A stretch of 48,808 nt of DNA from Maribacter aquimaris (lineage in GTDB: Bacteria; Bacteroidota; Bacteroidia; Flavobacteriales; Flavobacteriaceae): contig NZ_JABTCF010000018.1 of the NCBI RefSeq assembly GCF_014596745.1, forward strand, positions 1 through 48,808, in the 5' to 3' direction. Position 1 is the first letter of the stretch. Each line of letters starts with the position of its first letter. The notes under the pieces are model-generated. The model worked only from the letters and a program-made list of their open reading frames with translations, was not told the origin of the DNA and ran no database searches. The translations under genes were made by a program, and so were the position numbers. Of the stretch, positions 8,402 to 17,766 are shown piece by piece.

Positions 8402-9262
8402 ATGAAGACATTGTTATTTGTATATCGTAAAATCAGGTCAACCCTGTCCAATATTATTTATAAGATTCGAAGTATTGGGCAATTTAAAGTTTCAGATGTT
8501 GCGAATTTACATCATATTGGGTTAAATGTCACCAATGTGGATTCGACACTTGCATTTTATGAAAAATATTTTGGTGCCAAAAGAGTAAGATATAATGGCA
8601 ATATCGATGCCCTGTTTGCCGATAATTTATTCTTATTGTTAAACCCTGTCAAGGAACCACCTTCGACCAATCAAGGTACTAGCTTATGGCATATAGGTTG
8701 GTCAGGAGAAGATGCCCAATTGGAGATGGATTGGCGGGTAAAGGAAGGCATAGAAGTACATACGCCCGTAACCGCCCTAGATGATGATCATTTCATGTAT
8801 TTTTTTGGTCCCAACAAAGAAATGGTTGAGGTTTATACCCGTAAAAAAGGACATGCCTTTGAACATATTCACTTATTGGCCTCTGATGTTGATAAAACAA
8901 TGAACTGGTTTAAATCGCACTTAGGGTTAGATCCAGTGTATAGAAAAGCAGCATTAAATCCAAACGGCTTTAAATGGAATTATTTAACCGTAAATACCAT
9001 AGATATTGTGGTATTTGGAAAACCGATAGGGAAAGAAGCCTGGTGGCCTGAAGAAGGTTTAAAGCCAACTACAGGGTCAGCTTTAGATCATATTGGATTT
9101 TCCTTTGGGAATATCGAATCCATTTATAAAGAACTGAAATCTGCAGGTACGATTATTCCCCAAGATATTAAATTTGATCCCGTTTATAATCATAAGAGTT
9201 TTTTGGTACAAGGGCCTGATGGGTTACTTATTGAAATTGTGGAGAAAAACAACCAATTATAG
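8402..9262 (+). CDS. Two-domain VOC (glyoxalase/dioxygenase fold) protein
   Basis: Two vicinal-oxygen-chelate modules are fused, and the VOC superfamily is metal-dependent. Each half keeps a plausible His-His-Glu metal set: H38 (HHIGL), H97 (WHIGW) and E143 (MVEVY) in the first, H155 (EHIHLL), H230 (DHIGF) and E278 (LLIEIVE) in the second. The first ~30 residues are basic and hydrophobic and have no VOC counterpart, possibly a membrane-proximal helix. It follows wzc by 32 bp in the same direction, so it belongs to the export operon, which is an unusual partner. The substrate is unknown; epimerase, isomerase and dioxygenase chemistry are all possible. It faces the GT2 gene tail-to-tail across 56 bp. 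Confidence 0.75.
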   Translation: MKTLLFVYRKIRSTLSNIIYKIRSIGQFKVSDVANLHHIGLNVTNVDSTLAFYEKYFGAKRVRYNGNIDALFADNLFLLLNPVKEPPSTNQGTSLWHIGWSGEDAQLEMDWRVKEGIEVHTPVTALDDDHFMYFFGPNKEMVEVYTRKKGHAFEHIHLLASDVDKTMNWFKSHLGLDPVYRKAALNPNGFKWNYLTVNTIDIVVFGKPIGKEAWWPEEGLKPTTGSALDHIGFSFGNIESIYKELKSAGTIIPQDIKFDPVYNHKSFLVQGPDGLLIEIVEKNNQL

Positions 9263-9318
9263 GTGCAATATCGTTAACAATAGTATAATACTACCTACTG
9301 ATATATATTTATATATGG

Positions 9319-10284
9319 TCATTCGGCCATCTTATAATTCCCATTTTTATTAAAAAATCGATTTGTTTTATACTTTATTTCACTGATAAAATGGAGAATA
9401 ATTAATCTGGATAACACTTTTGAAAGAAAGTTATTTTTGTTTCCAAACAATAGAATTAATTCGGAAACAGCAAAATAATTGTAAAAGTGTAATATAAATC
9501 CAAAATTTCTTTCCTTTAAATTATAGGGAAACAATACGTTTTTTATGTACTTTTTCTTATCTGCATACAGTCTTTCGTTCATAAATAAAGAACTCCTATT
9601 GCCACTTATATTATCTTCATGAAGTCTGTACTGGGTTACGAACTTATCTATAAAATGGAAAGGAATACCATTGTTTATAAACCTTACCCACATAGGTAAA
9701 TCTTCCATTACCTGGTAATTCGTGTCAAAACCACCTATTTCAATAAGTGTTGGTTTATGAAAGAAGCTTGTTGTTGCATTGATTCCTGGCCATGGTCGGC
9801 TGGTAAATACTATTTTTTTTTGTTCCTCTGGTTTGGCTAACGCAATTTTCTGTAATGGCAATGGTGTAAGTTCTTTATTTCTTAAGGCATAGGCCCTTCC
9901 AAAAAGAACTTTACAATCGGGATGGGCATTACAATAATTTACAAAGTCATCAACACAGGTTTCAATTAAAATATCGTCTCCTGCAATTAATTTTAACCAT
10001 ACTCCATTTGCAGCTTTAACACTACGATTACAATTACCGATTATCCCGGTATTCTTTTCAACTTTAACTATTTCCGTTCTCTTAAAGCGATTCTTATTTT
10101 CAGCGAACCATTTTTTGCACAATTCCAGTGTATTGTCCGAGGAGCAATCATCACTAACAATCAATTCTATATTTTTATAGGATTGTGCTTTGGCACTTTC
10201 TAAGGTTTCCAAAACAAATTTGGCCGAATTATACGTAACCACCACAATGGATACCAAAGGGGTTAAGGGATTTTCATTATCCAT
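9319..10284 (-). CDS. Glycosyltransferase family 2
   Basis: Cytoplasmic inverting glycosyltransferase that adds a sugar to the lipid-linked glycan. The GT-A fold start is clear (VSIVVVTYNSAKFV), with the nucleotide-binding region SDDCSSDNT and the metal-binding acidic motif in LIAGDDILIE. A later block (GGFDTNYQVMEDLPMWVRF) matches GT2 acceptor-side features, where ED is the usual catalytic-base position. The C-terminal third is hydrophobic and basic and may lie on the membrane. It is 321 residues, starts at an ATG 34 bp after the flippase stop, and is the last gene of the minus-strand operon. It is the only glycosyltransferase I recognise in the window. Donor and acceptor are unknown. Confidence 0.88.
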   Translation of the reverse strand: MDNENPLTPLVSIVVVTYNSAKFVLETLESAKAQSYKNIELIVSDDCSSDNTLELCKKWFAENKNRFKRTEIVKVEKNTGIIGNCNRSVKAANGVWLKLIAGDDILIETCVDDFVNYCNAHPDCKVLFGRAYALRNKELTPLPLQKIALAKPEEQKKIVFTSRPWPGINATTSFFHKPTLIEIGGFDTNYQVMEDLPMWVRFINNGIPFHFIDKFVTQYRLHEDNISGNRSSLFMNERLYADKKKYIKNVLFPYNLKERNFGFILHFYNYFAVSELILLFGNKNNFLSKVLSRLIILHFISEIKYKTNRFFNKNGNYKMAE

Positions 10285-10318
10285 TAGCTATCCTGTTTTA
10301 CAATTTTATTTAAATGCA

Positions 10319-11812
10319 TTATTTTTTTCTGAATTTATTTATGACCCCTTTCAAATTCATTCTTTTGTCCAATGCTTTAAAGGAATACCATACTGAAGTT
10401 AAGATAAGAGGTATACCTATAACATAAGACCATGGTGCTGCAATAAATTTAGTTGTTAGAAAACAGCCTAGGGCCAAAATAAATTGAAAAACAAATATTT
10501 TCACAAAGCCTCGGTTGAAGGTAAAACCGTATTTGGTTTTGGCAATTAGGAACACTTGTAGAAGGTAAATAACATAGGCAACGATAAAGGATATACCGAG
10601 ACCTGTTAGGCCCCAATAGTAATACCCCAATATATTTGACCCTCCCAAAATAGTTATAGCAACAAGCTCATTCCAAAAGAAAAGCTTACTAGCTCCTTTG
10701 GCAAGAAAGATAAAAGCTATGGACCAACTTGCCGCTTTAAAGAACATACCAAGGGCAGCCCAGTAAACCATTGCGCTTACCCCTATGAATTGACTGGAAT
10801 ATAATAAAATGATTACCCAATCGATAAAAATTAAAAAGATGGCCAATATAGGGGCTAATATTAAAATGGCTATTTCGGCCTGTTGGTTGATCAATTCGGT
10901 AGCCTTTTCATTATCGTGGGCCACTCCAGAGAGTCTAGGGTAGTAATCAGTGGCCATTGCAGTAAAAACTAGACCCACATAATTGGTTATGATGGCGATA
11001 CCGGCATTATATAGTCCTACTTCCTCAATACCTCCTGTATTACTGATGAAAATTCGGATAATATAAGATTCACCATAGGTCATAATACCGCTTAAACTGA
11101 GCATAAACCCCATAAGCATCATTCCCTTTCCTAGAACTTTTGTTTCTTTAAAGGATACATTGATTTTCTGAATATTTATCTTTCTGGAAAAGTGCCAGTT
11201 TACGATAAAAGTCATAAGTGCTGTTAAAATGATGGCAGGAACAATACCCTCTAATTCAAGATAATAGTATAATGGAATTGATATCAATAAACCAAAAGCA
11301 GAACCCAACATATTGGCCTTCGCCAAGTGGTTCAATTTTCGTAAACCCTGTAACAGAACATACTGTCCACTAGTTAGCTGATTAAATATCAAAGTGATTG
11401 AAAGCCACCTAAAGGCTATGGTATAGTCAGTATTTCCAAACGATAATTCACTAAGCCAAGGTGCAAGCACAAGGGTTACCAGAGCACCCAGGAGGCCTGT
11501 AATCCAGACCAATCTTTGCATAACGACAATAACACTTGCAATTTGATGGTTATCCTCACTTTCATTGGCTGCAGCAATATCCTTTACAGCACTGGTTTTC
11601 AAACCAAAATTGGTCAAGGAACCGACCAATGTAATGGTTGAAGTTAAAAGTCCGGCGATACCCATCCCCGCCGGTCCCAATAAAAGCGCTATGACTTTGG
11701 ATCGAACAATGGAAATTATTATGTTGAAAACTTGAACACCCCCAAAAATGGAGGTCGCCTTCATAATCTGTCTATAACTGCTTTTTTTACCTGAAGCACT
11801 GTTTTTAGTCAT
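10319..11812 (-). CDS. Wzx-type O-antigen/lipid-linked glycan flippase
   Basis: Polytopic membrane protein of 497 residues with about 12-14 hydrophobic segments spread over its whole length. This is typical of the Wzx/MATE-like polysaccharide transporter superfamily, which moves undecaprenyl-linked repeat units across the inner membrane. N-terminal features include [18 protein letters not shown] and [15 protein letters not shown], usual for O-antigen translocases of this type. It overlaps the upstream aminotransferase gene by 8 bp, so the two are translationally coupled. The pairing of an aminotransferase with a flippase suggests that the amino sugar is part of the translocated unit. No Wzy polymerase is recognised beside it. 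Confidence 0.88.
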   Translation of the reverse strand: MTKNSASGKKSSYRQIMKATSIFGGVQVFNIIISIVRSKVIALLLGPAGMGIAGLLTSTITLVGSLTNFGLKTSAVKDIAAANESEDNHQIASVIVVMQRLVWITGLLGALVTLVLAPWLSELSFGNTDYTIAFRWLSITLIFNQLTSGQYVLLQGLRKLNHLAKANMLGSAFGLLISIPLYYYLELEGIVPAIILTALMTFIVNWHFSRKINIQKINVSFKETKVLGKGMMLMGFMLSLSGIMTYGESYIIRIFISNTGGIEEVGLYNAGIAIITNYVGLVFTAMATDYYPRLSGVAHDNEKATELINQQAEIAILILAPILAIFLIFIDWVIILLYSSQFIGVSAMVYWAALGMFFKAASWSIAFIFLAKGASKLFFWNELVAITILGGSNILGYYYWGLTGLGISFIVAYVIYLLQVFLIAKTKYGFTFNRGFVKIFVFQFILALGCFLTTKFIAAPWSYVIGIPLILTSVWYSFKALDKRMNLKGVINKFRKK

Positions 11813-12908
11813 TATAACAATTTAGTGATTTGACCACTTGTTCTATTTCAGCATCGGTCATTACAGCACTTATGGGCAAACTCAATACTTCTTTGTGTAT
11901 CTGTTCGGTAATAGGAAGGTGTAAATCCTTATATTCTTTATAGGCTTCCTGTTTGTGGGGAGGAATAGGGTAGTGGATAAGGGTCTGAACACCTTGGTCT
12001 AACAGGTGTTTTTGTAATTTATCCCTATTTTTTGTCCGGATTACGAATAAATGCCAAACGTGCCCATCTTCATGTATAACCTCTGGCAATACGATTGACG
12101 GCGTGGTGATATGCTCCAAATAATAGTTAGCTACTTTTCTCCTGCCCGCTATATCTTCTTGTATATATTTCAGTTTTACATTTAAAAAGGCTGCCTGTAT
12201 TTCATCAAGACGTGAGTTAAGCCCTTGGTAAATATTTTCGTATTTTTTGTGGGAACCATAATTGGCCAATGCCCGTATGGCAAGGGATAATTTTTCATCG
12301 TTCGTAGTGACCGCACCGGCATCACCCAAAGCCCCTAAGTTTTTACCGGGATAAAAACTATGTCCGCCGGCATCGCCAAGAGCACCAGATACTTTGCCAT
12401 GCCATTGTGCCCCATGGGATTGAGCCCCATCCTCAATAAGTTTTAAACCATATTTATCACAGATATCCAACATCTGCTGATCTATTGAGATTTGACCATA
12501 CAAATGCACGGTAAGGACGGCCTTTGTTTTTGGGGTAATGGCAGCTTCAATCTTGGAAGCATCCAAATTAAATGTGTTTATATTGGGCTCAACAAATACA
12601 GGGGTAAGTTCATTATCCGTAACAGCTAAAATTGAAGCAATGTACGTATTGGCAGGAACGATTACCTCATCACCCTTTTGCATGATACCGAGTTCTATGT
12701 ACCCTTTGAGAATCAACCGAAGGGCATCCAAGCCATTGGCAACCCCTATAGTGTGCCCCGTTTTGCAAAATTCATTGTAATCACTTTCGAATGAGGCCAG
12801 TTCTTTTCCCATTAAATACCAACCTGAGTCAATGACCCTGTCAGCGGCCTGTTTTAGCTCTTGGGCATAGCAGGCGTTTATTTTTTGAAGATCTAAAAAT
12901 TTTATCAC
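11805..12908 (-). CDS. DegT/DnrJ/EryC1/StrS sugar aminotransferase (FdtB/QdtB-like)
   Basis: PLP-dependent aminotransferase of nucleotide sugars. With the FdtA-like isomerases and RfbA/RfbB in the same block, the likely reaction is amination of a dTDP-3-keto-6-deoxyhexose to the 3-amino-3,6-dideoxy sugar (Fuc3N or Qui3N type). K189 in [15 protein letters not shown] is the Schiff-base lysine. D160 and Q163 (EDGAQSHGA) bind the cofactor. ANGLDALRL near residue 58 is the phosphate-cup region. The 367-residue length is normal. The 3-position is inferred from the neighbours; family members that act at C4 look similar. The start is an ATG at 12908, 190 bp downstream of the ACP gene. Confidence 0.88.
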   Translation of the reverse strand: MIKFLDLQKINACYAQELKQAADRVIDSGWYLMGKELASFESDYNEFCKTGHTIGVANGLDALRLILKGYIELGIMQKGDEVIVPANTYIASILAVTDNELTPVFVEPNINTFNLDASKIEAAITPKTKAVLTVHLYGQISIDQQMLDICDKYGLKLIEDGAQSHGAQWHGKVSGALGDAGGHSFYPGKNLGALGDAGAVTTNDEKLSLAIRALANYGSHKKYENIYQGLNSRLDEIQAAFLNVKLKYIQEDIAGRRKVANYYLEHITTPSIVLPEVIHEDGHVWHLFVIRTKNRDKLQKHLLDQGVQTLIHYPIPPHKQEAYKEYKDLHLPITEQIHKEVLSLPISAVMTDAEIEQVVKSLNCYND

Positions 12909-13098
12909 AAAATATTATTTTAAAAATTACCGGGTTATTTACAAAAGAAGGTTTATTTGAATGATCGGTTTGGTCTCAGGGCAATATAATATGGTGCAAT
13001 GAATCCAAATTTCAATAACCTGTTCTATACTAAAAGGCAATGATTCGCAAACAACCTCAAATTGATATTGGAACATCTATTTTCCCTTTGGGTAAGCC

Positions 13099-13314
13099 TT
13101 ACAATTTAGAGTCGATCAATTCCTTTAATCCAAGAATGGTTTCCGAGCCTTCAATTTCTTCAGCAGACAAGCTAATCCCATATTCACCGGCACAAAAATC
13201 AATAACCATTAAAATGGTCATTGAATCCCAACTCTCAAAGGACGTAAGCGAATCGTTTAAATCAACGCTATCCACTTCCAAAAATTCCGTCATGGTTGAT
13301 AAGTATTTTTCCAT
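13099..13314 (-). CDS. Acyl carrier protein (ACP 1)
   Basis: Small acidic protein of 71 residues. S31 in the ESWDSMTIL motif is the expected site for 4'-phosphopantetheine attachment. Helix 2 follows (MTILMVIDFCAGEYGI), with an acidic loop after it (LSAEEIEG). It is slightly short for an ACP but has all the helices. It lies 5 bp after the KASIII-like gene, which makes it the probable carrier for that enzyme. It is distinct from the second ACP at 14977-15216, so the pathway may hold two different acyl intermediates. It is not a fatty-acid-synthesis ACP by context, since no fab genes are nearby. Confidence 0.85.
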   Translation of the reverse strand: MEKYLSTMTEFLEVDSVDLNDSLTSFESWDSMTILMVIDFCAGEYGISLSAEEIEGSETILGLKELIDSKL

Positions 13315-13319
13315 AAAAT

Positions 13320-14387
13320 CTATTTATAATTAATTTTTTCACAAAAGCTTAGATTCCCTAACGTCATCAACATGGATGTCCAGCTTAATCCTATTCCAAA
13401 TCCGGCCATGCAGATTAAATATGAGTTAGTTTTTAATTGATCACCAAGATTGTGTGCTATTGTGGTAGGGATGGTTACACTACTGGCGTTTCCGAAATTC
13501 TCGACCACATTGGTCGGTAGTTTTTCTTCAGGGACTTCCAATTGCTTGGTTAACTGTTTTAACATGAATTTGTTGGGCTGATGGAACATGAAATAATCAA
13601 TCTGTTCTTTGTTTTTACCCGCTTTATCCAATAAGTTATCGATCATTGGTGGTACTTCCCGTATTACGAAATTATAAATCAAATCGCCTTTCATCTCTAA
13701 ATGATCCAATGATTTGACATTTCCTGATTTATCCGTGACCAACTTTGCCGTTTCTTCAGTGGAAGGCATTTTGAAGCCTCCTGCAGGGATTATCAAGGCA
13801 TCGGCACCGGTTCCATCACTTTTTACGGAACCATGGATGACACCACCGTTAGGGTCGTTCTCAACAATGGTTATGGCAGCGCCATCCCCAGTCAATGGAC
13901 CACTACTTCGATCACTTTTGGAAACCTTGGCACTTAATATGTCGGCATTGAGGACCACAACTTTATTGATTTCATCTTGCTCTAAAAGCATAAAGGCCTG
14001 GCTAAGACCAGTTACGTATCCTCCACAACCTTGATTTATATCAATACAGACCATATCTTGTTTAAGTCCGAGTCTTCCATGTATTATGTAACTGGTTGCA
14101 GGCATCAGATGATCCGGTGATTGTGAAATCAAAATCATCGCATCAATATCATCTTTGTCCAATAATTTTTTATCGAAAAGGTAATTCAATCCAAAAACAC
14201 ATAAATCAGATGTCGTGGTTCCTTGCTTAACAACACGTCGTTTGTTATAACCCATGACCATTTTGAGTTTCATGGATTGACCTTTTGAGAAACCATAGTT
14301 TGCTATTTCGTCGTCAAATTTGATTTCATCTTCACCCAACACGGTTAGGATTCCGGTTATTTTTTTGTTCTTAAATTTTAAATTCAT
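13320..14387 (-). CDS. 3-oxoacyl-ACP synthase III-like (FabH/KASIII family) enzyme
   Basis: Thiolase-fold condensing enzyme or acyltransferase. The triad is intact: C121 (NQGCGGYVTGL), H269 (FHQPNKFML) and N300 (ENFGNASSV). A C-terminal glycine-rich loop reads CMAGFGIGLSW. Its 355 residues are a little longer than housekeeping FabH, with extra sequence at the N-terminus (EIKFDDEIANYGFSKGQ). This is seen in secondary-metabolism KASIII relatives. The genes around it are ACP1 directly downstream and VOC, ACP2 and FkbH-like upstream. It could join an acyl-CoA to malonyl-ACP, or form C-C and C-O bonds on glyceryl-ACP as KASIII enzymes do in tetronate pathways. The choice between these is inference. 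Confidence 0.85.
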   Translation of the reverse strand: MNLKFKNKKITGILTVLGEDEIKFDDEIANYGFSKGQSMKLKMVMGYNKRRVVKQGTTTSDLCVFGLNYLFDKKLLDKDDIDAMILISQSPDHLMPATSYIIHGRLGLKQDMVCIDINQGCGGYVTGLSQAFMLLEQDEINKVVVLNADILSAKVSKSDRSSGPLTGDGAAITIVENDPNGGVIHGSVKSDGTGADALIIPAGGFKMPSTEETAKLVTDKSGNVKSLDHLEMKGDLIYNFVIREVPPMIDNLLDKAGKNKEQIDYFMFHQPNKFMLKQLTKQLEVPEEKLPTNVVENFGNASSVTIPTTIAHNLGDQLKTNSYLICMAGFGIGLSWTSMLMTLGNLSFCEKINYK

Positions 14388-14533
14388 CTTGAAACAATGG
14401 TTTAATTAGTTATAAACGGTAATTTAACTAAGGGCCTATTCTATAATGGATAATTTAATCAACAATCCTATTTCATAAGACCTTTAAACTGTATTGGTAA
14501 CAAACAAAACTTACCAAATACATTTACATATCA

Positions 14534-14956
14534 TTATTTTTCTATCAATTCAATAAGATGACCGTCCGGTGTAAACAAAAATGCACATAGCTTGCCTTCA
14601 AATGCTTCTGAATTGAAAACATCCAACGATTTGTAATTTAACTCTTCTAATTGATGGATCGAATGACGAATATCAATTACTTTATAGGCAACATGATAAT
14701 AGGTAATTCTTTTTTTTAAAAGTTTGGAAACAACGGAATCATCCCCTAAGGGCTGAACAAGTTCTAAAAAACTGTTCTCTCCATTTTTAACGAAACAAAC
14801 TTTAACCTTTTGTGTACTTACCTCATAAATTTCTGAAATACTTTCTTTTCCAAAAACAACACTAAAATGTTCTAGTGAGGATACTATATCGGTAACAAGA
14901 ACACCCACATGATGAAAATCGAGACCAAATGAACTATTTTGAATTGGATTGCCCAT
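14534..14956 (-). CDS. Small VOC protein, methylmalonyl-CoA-epimerase-like
   Basis: Single-chain VOC protein of 140 residues with two beta-alpha-beta modules. Putative metal ligands are H16 (HHVGVL), E65 (SFLELVQ), H88 (YHVAY) and E136 (HLIELIE). Methylmalonyl-CoA epimerases carry His-Gln-His-Glu at the equivalent places, so this protein has Glu where they have Gln. It lies 20 bp after ACP2 and 146 bp before the KASIII-like gene. A natural guess is that it epimerises or isomerises an acyl-ACP or acyl-CoA made by its neighbours. The start is an ATG two residues before NPIQ. The substrate cannot be read from the sequence. Confidence 0.75.
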   Translation of the reverse strand: MGNPIQNSSFGLDFHHVGVLVTDIVSSLEHFSVVFGKESISEIYEVSTQKVKVCFVKNGENSFLELVQPLGDDSVVSKLLKKRITYYHVAYKVIDIRHSIHQLEELNYKSLDVFNSEAFEGKLCAFLFTPDGHLIELIEK

Positions 14957-14976
14957 AGAATTATCCGTTGATATAA

Positions 14977-15216
14977 TTAAATTTTACTACTTATGGAATC
15001 GATGATCTCACTGATATCTTTCCAATTTTGGATTTCATTGGAAGCAAAATGGATATCAAATCTTTTTTCAATGGCCACTACCAATAAAATATGTATAATC
15101 GAATCCCATTCTTCTATATCAGCTGCTTGGGTGGTTTCTTTAAGTACGATATCTTTATCATCCATCGTATCGATGAATATTTCATTTATTCCTGCCAGTA
15201 TTTCATTTCTTGTCAT
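14977..15216 (-). CDS. Acyl carrier protein (ACP 2), partner of the FkbH-like enzyme
   Basis: ACP of 79 residues with S39 in IEEWDSIIHILL as the phosphopantetheine site. The helix VVAIEKRFDIHF follows. It starts 4 bp after the FkbH-like gene stops, a tight coupling that makes it the likely acceptor of the glyceryl (or related) group loaded by that enzyme. FkbH/ACP gene pairs of this kind are established in polyketide glyceryl-ACP pathways. Its sequence differs clearly from ACP1 outside the DS motif, so the two are probably not interchangeable. Confidence 0.88.
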   Translation of the reverse strand: MTRNEILAGINEIFIDTMDDKDIVLKETTQAADIEEWDSIIHILLVVAIEKRFDIHFASNEIQNWKDISEIIDSISSKI

Positions 15217-15220
15217 ATAA

Positions 15221-16945
15221 CTATTGCTTAACTTTAATATAATTGGTTTTAAATTGATATTTGTCTACTTCCAGAGTAAAATAAGAATGGTCTTTAGTAA
15301 ATCCTAAGTTATGATAATGGTCTTTCATCATTGGGTTTTTTGCAGTAGGGATATATTCCCCTTTAATGGTCGTAAATCCATTCTCTTTTGCAAAATCGAC
15401 TATTGTATTCAATACAAAATTCTCCATCCCCCGTTTGAGAACCCTACAACTCATAAACCAGGTATCGACAAATAATGTTTTTTCATTTTCTTTATGTAAA
15501 ATAATAGCGCAAATTAGGCCATTGTCACCGAATTTATCTTCCAAAGTAAATGAAAAAGTAGCATAATCCCCGGAGTTTGAAATTCGCTCAATATCCGCTT
15601 CTGAATAGCGAACGGTCCTAAGGTTAAATTGATTGGAACGTTGTGAGAGTTGCGCTATTCTAGGTGTATTGAATTTATTAAAAGGTTCAACAGTTGAAAC
15701 CATTTCCAAATTTTTCAAAAAGTCATCTTCATTTGTGAACTTTTGAGCGATTTTCGCCCGCTCTGCCTCAATTTGATAAAGCTTGGTACGTTCAGCATCC
15801 TCATTAGAGAAAGAAACGGTTTCAAAAAGATTCAACCCATATAGGAATTCGAGATAGTTGGCAGGATCTTCGGGCATTTCGGGAACACATATTTCTGGAA
15901 TGTTTTCCCTTACAATATTCCGTTCAAATGGGTTGTCATCCAAAAACACCATGGAATCAAAACCTATGTTCAGAATGTTTTGGATTTGCCGAATATTATC
16001 CGCTTTATTTTCCCAATTGGCAATAAAAACAGAAATATCCTCCAACCGTAAAACCATATCCGGATGTTTCTCAAAGGGTTCCTTTGCAACGGACTCCGTA
16101 TTCTTGCTACATACGGCAACAATAATTCCACGGTTTTTTAATTTCTTGATCCAATATTGAAATTCTGAAAAGGCCTTGCCTATGCCCAAGCTTCCAATTT
16201 GAATGTTTTCGAGGCCATCGTCACCGATAATACCCCCCCAGGTCGTATTGTCCAAATCTAGAATTACACACTTTTTGAACTTACCGTTAAGTGTGCTTAT
16301 CAAATCAATTGTTTTTGAAGCAACCTTGGGTAAAATATCAATACCTAAAACCATTTCTGTATTTATATACAGCGCAGGTTGAAACATGTTTGATTTTCCA
16401 ACTTGGTTTTGGATGGAAGAAATATCACAGAGGTATAAATTTGGATTCTTTGAAGCCAATTCCATTAGATTGAAATTTAGCTTCCGTAATTGATACAAAA
16501 ATGAAGACGCTGTTTTGTTGGCATGGTTACCAAAAACGGCATCATCGATTTCAGTATAATTGAAGTAAATGATTTTCGCATCAAGATTATTGGTAATCGT
16601 ATTACAAATGGTTTCAATGGAAGAAATCTCTTTTGTTGCCAACAAAGCATATTCCTCTGGCTTTAATTTGTTGTATTTCCCCAATAGTTTATGCGAGGAT
16701 TGAAATACGATTACATATTCCGGTTTAAAATCATAGAGTTCGGAAGACGGGTCATAAACCTGTCTTTCAATTTGATTGAAATCAGCCTCCCAAATATCAA
16801 GGTTCATGGCGTAATCGTAACCAAGACCTTTTATAGCCTGTGTAAGGAACTGCGTAGCCGTATCCCCTAAAACTGCCAATTTGATAGTCTTAAAACCGGA
16901 GAAATCTTTTTTGATGTTTTTCTTAAGTTGTAAAAAATCTTTCAC
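15221..16945 (-). CDS. FkbH-like HAD-IIIC domain protein (glyceryl-/acyl-ACP loading type)
   Basis: Protein of 574 residues with the three-part FkbH architecture. An N-terminal region begins LAVLGDTATQFL (SGNH-like). A HAD-IIIC domain carries D230-L-D232-N-T234 (DLDNTTWGGIIGDDG), CSKN at about 279-282 and FLDDNPFER (D336, D337). A C-terminal GNAT-like domain includes LEDKFGDNGLI and MSCRVLKRGMENF. In studied pathways FkbH enzymes take 1,3-bisphosphoglycerate, dephosphorylate it and load glyceryl on ACP; some relatives give lactyl-ACP. All HAD motif I residues are intact, so activity is expected. It is coupled to ACP2 by 4 bp. Upstream, a 251-bp gap separates it from the GNAT gene; that gap shows a short coding-like fragment but no gene. 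Confidence 0.87.
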   Translation of the reverse strand: MKDFLQLKKNIKKDFSGFKTIKLAVLGDTATQFLTQAIKGLGYDYAMNLDIWEADFNQIERQVYDPSSELYDFKPEYVIVFQSSHKLLGKYNKLKPEEYALLATKEISSIETICNTITNNLDAKIIYFNYTEIDDAVFGNHANKTASSFLYQLRKLNFNLMELASKNPNLYLCDISSIQNQVGKSNMFQPALYINTEMVLGIDILPKVASKTIDLISTLNGKFKKCVILDLDNTTWGGIIGDDGLENIQIGSLGIGKAFSEFQYWIKKLKNRGIIVAVCSKNTESVAKEPFEKHPDMVLRLEDISVFIANWENKADNIRQIQNILNIGFDSMVFLDDNPFERNIVRENIPEICVPEMPEDPANYLEFLYGLNLFETVSFSNEDAERTKLYQIEAERAKIAQKFTNEDDFLKNLEMVSTVEPFNKFNTPRIAQLSQRSNQFNLRTVRYSEADIERISNSGDYATFSFTLEDKFGDNGLICAIILHKENEKTLFVDTWFMSCRVLKRGMENFVLNTIVDFAKENGFTTIKGEYIPTAKNPMMKDHYHNLGFTKDHSYFTLEVDKYQFKTNYIKVKQ

Positions 16946-17196
16946 TATAATTTTCTTCTAAGGATCTTGATTATTTTTTAATATAACGATCTATTTTATA
17001 ATATCGTCTTCCATATGTCCATTTAGCATGAATATATTGATGGTACCAATAAAAGATTCAAATGATCTGCTTCCCCATTCTTGTTATTTTAAAACGTACT
17101 CAGGGGGCTTAAATCAATAATTTCAATCTTTGGATACAATTTTGGATATGGTTATTGACCCCAAATTTACATTGTATTGTTGTCTTAGTACCGGTG

Positions 17197-17766
17197 TCAT
17201 TCTTCCATTTGAAACAATTTCAAATATTTTGTTCTATGTGCCTTGAAATTTTCATAATCAGACTCGAAGTAATGACTGTGCTCATCCTCTCCTGTGAACT
17301 TAGGATTGTAAGATTTGCAATACCATAAAACACGTTTGTTTTTTTTCATGGTTGACATTTTACAGATCTTGCAATCAAGGTGTTCAAAAGCCAAGGCTTT
17401 TGTAAACAATTCCCCTAGAACGGCTACATTTGAACCTGCATCCGGACTGTATAACCAACTACCGAACTCAAAGGTATCTTCTGAAACATTGTATATTCGA
17501 TTTAATCCAAGTTTGGTCTTTTTGTCCTCCTTTATGCATATGACGTAAAAGTCCTCTCCTTTCGCTTCCCGAATTTTATATTCCTTGATCCATTTGATCT
17601 GTTCTTCAATATCGGTACTTGTTGGATTTATATGCTTGGAAAGTTTTTCATTATTTCGCAGGGAAAGTATGAATTCCGCATCTTCAATTTCTACCAGACG
17701 GAAATAGCAACCATATGCGTTCGCAGGCAAAAGATCATCTATTATTTTTTTTCTATTATTGACCAT
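17197..17766 (-). CDS. GNAT-family N-acyltransferase (sugar-modifying type)
   Basis: Single-domain GNAT protein of 189 residues. The N-terminal part reads YFRLVEIEDAEFILSLRN, followed by HINPTSTDIEEQIKWI. This arrangement is seen in PseH-like and other amino-sugar N-acetyltransferases and in RimJ/RimL relatives. A cofactor-binding region lies around SPDAGSNVAVLGELFTKAL. In this operon the most economical role is acylation of the 3-amino group of the dTDP-sugar, with acetyl-CoA or the ACP-borne acyl group as donor; this is inference. A neighbouring GNAT/FemAB-type gene lies 132 bp away, so the two may share or divide this job. Confidence 0.75.
   Translation of the reverse strand: MVNNRKKIIDDLLPANAYGCYFRLVEIEDAEFILSLRNNEKLSKHINPTSTDIEEQIKWIKEYKIREAKGEDFYVICIKEDKKTKLGLNRIYNVSEDTFEFGSWLYSPDAGSNVAVLGELFTKALAFEHLDCKICKMSTMKKNKRVLWYCKSYNPKFTGEDEHSHYFESDYENFKAHRTKYLKLFQMEE

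Noticed and set aside
16960-17160. Possible remnant reading PYPKLYPKIEIIDLSP on the minus strand between the FkbH-like and GNAT genes
   Set aside because: Only about 17 codons between stops, too short to support a feature.
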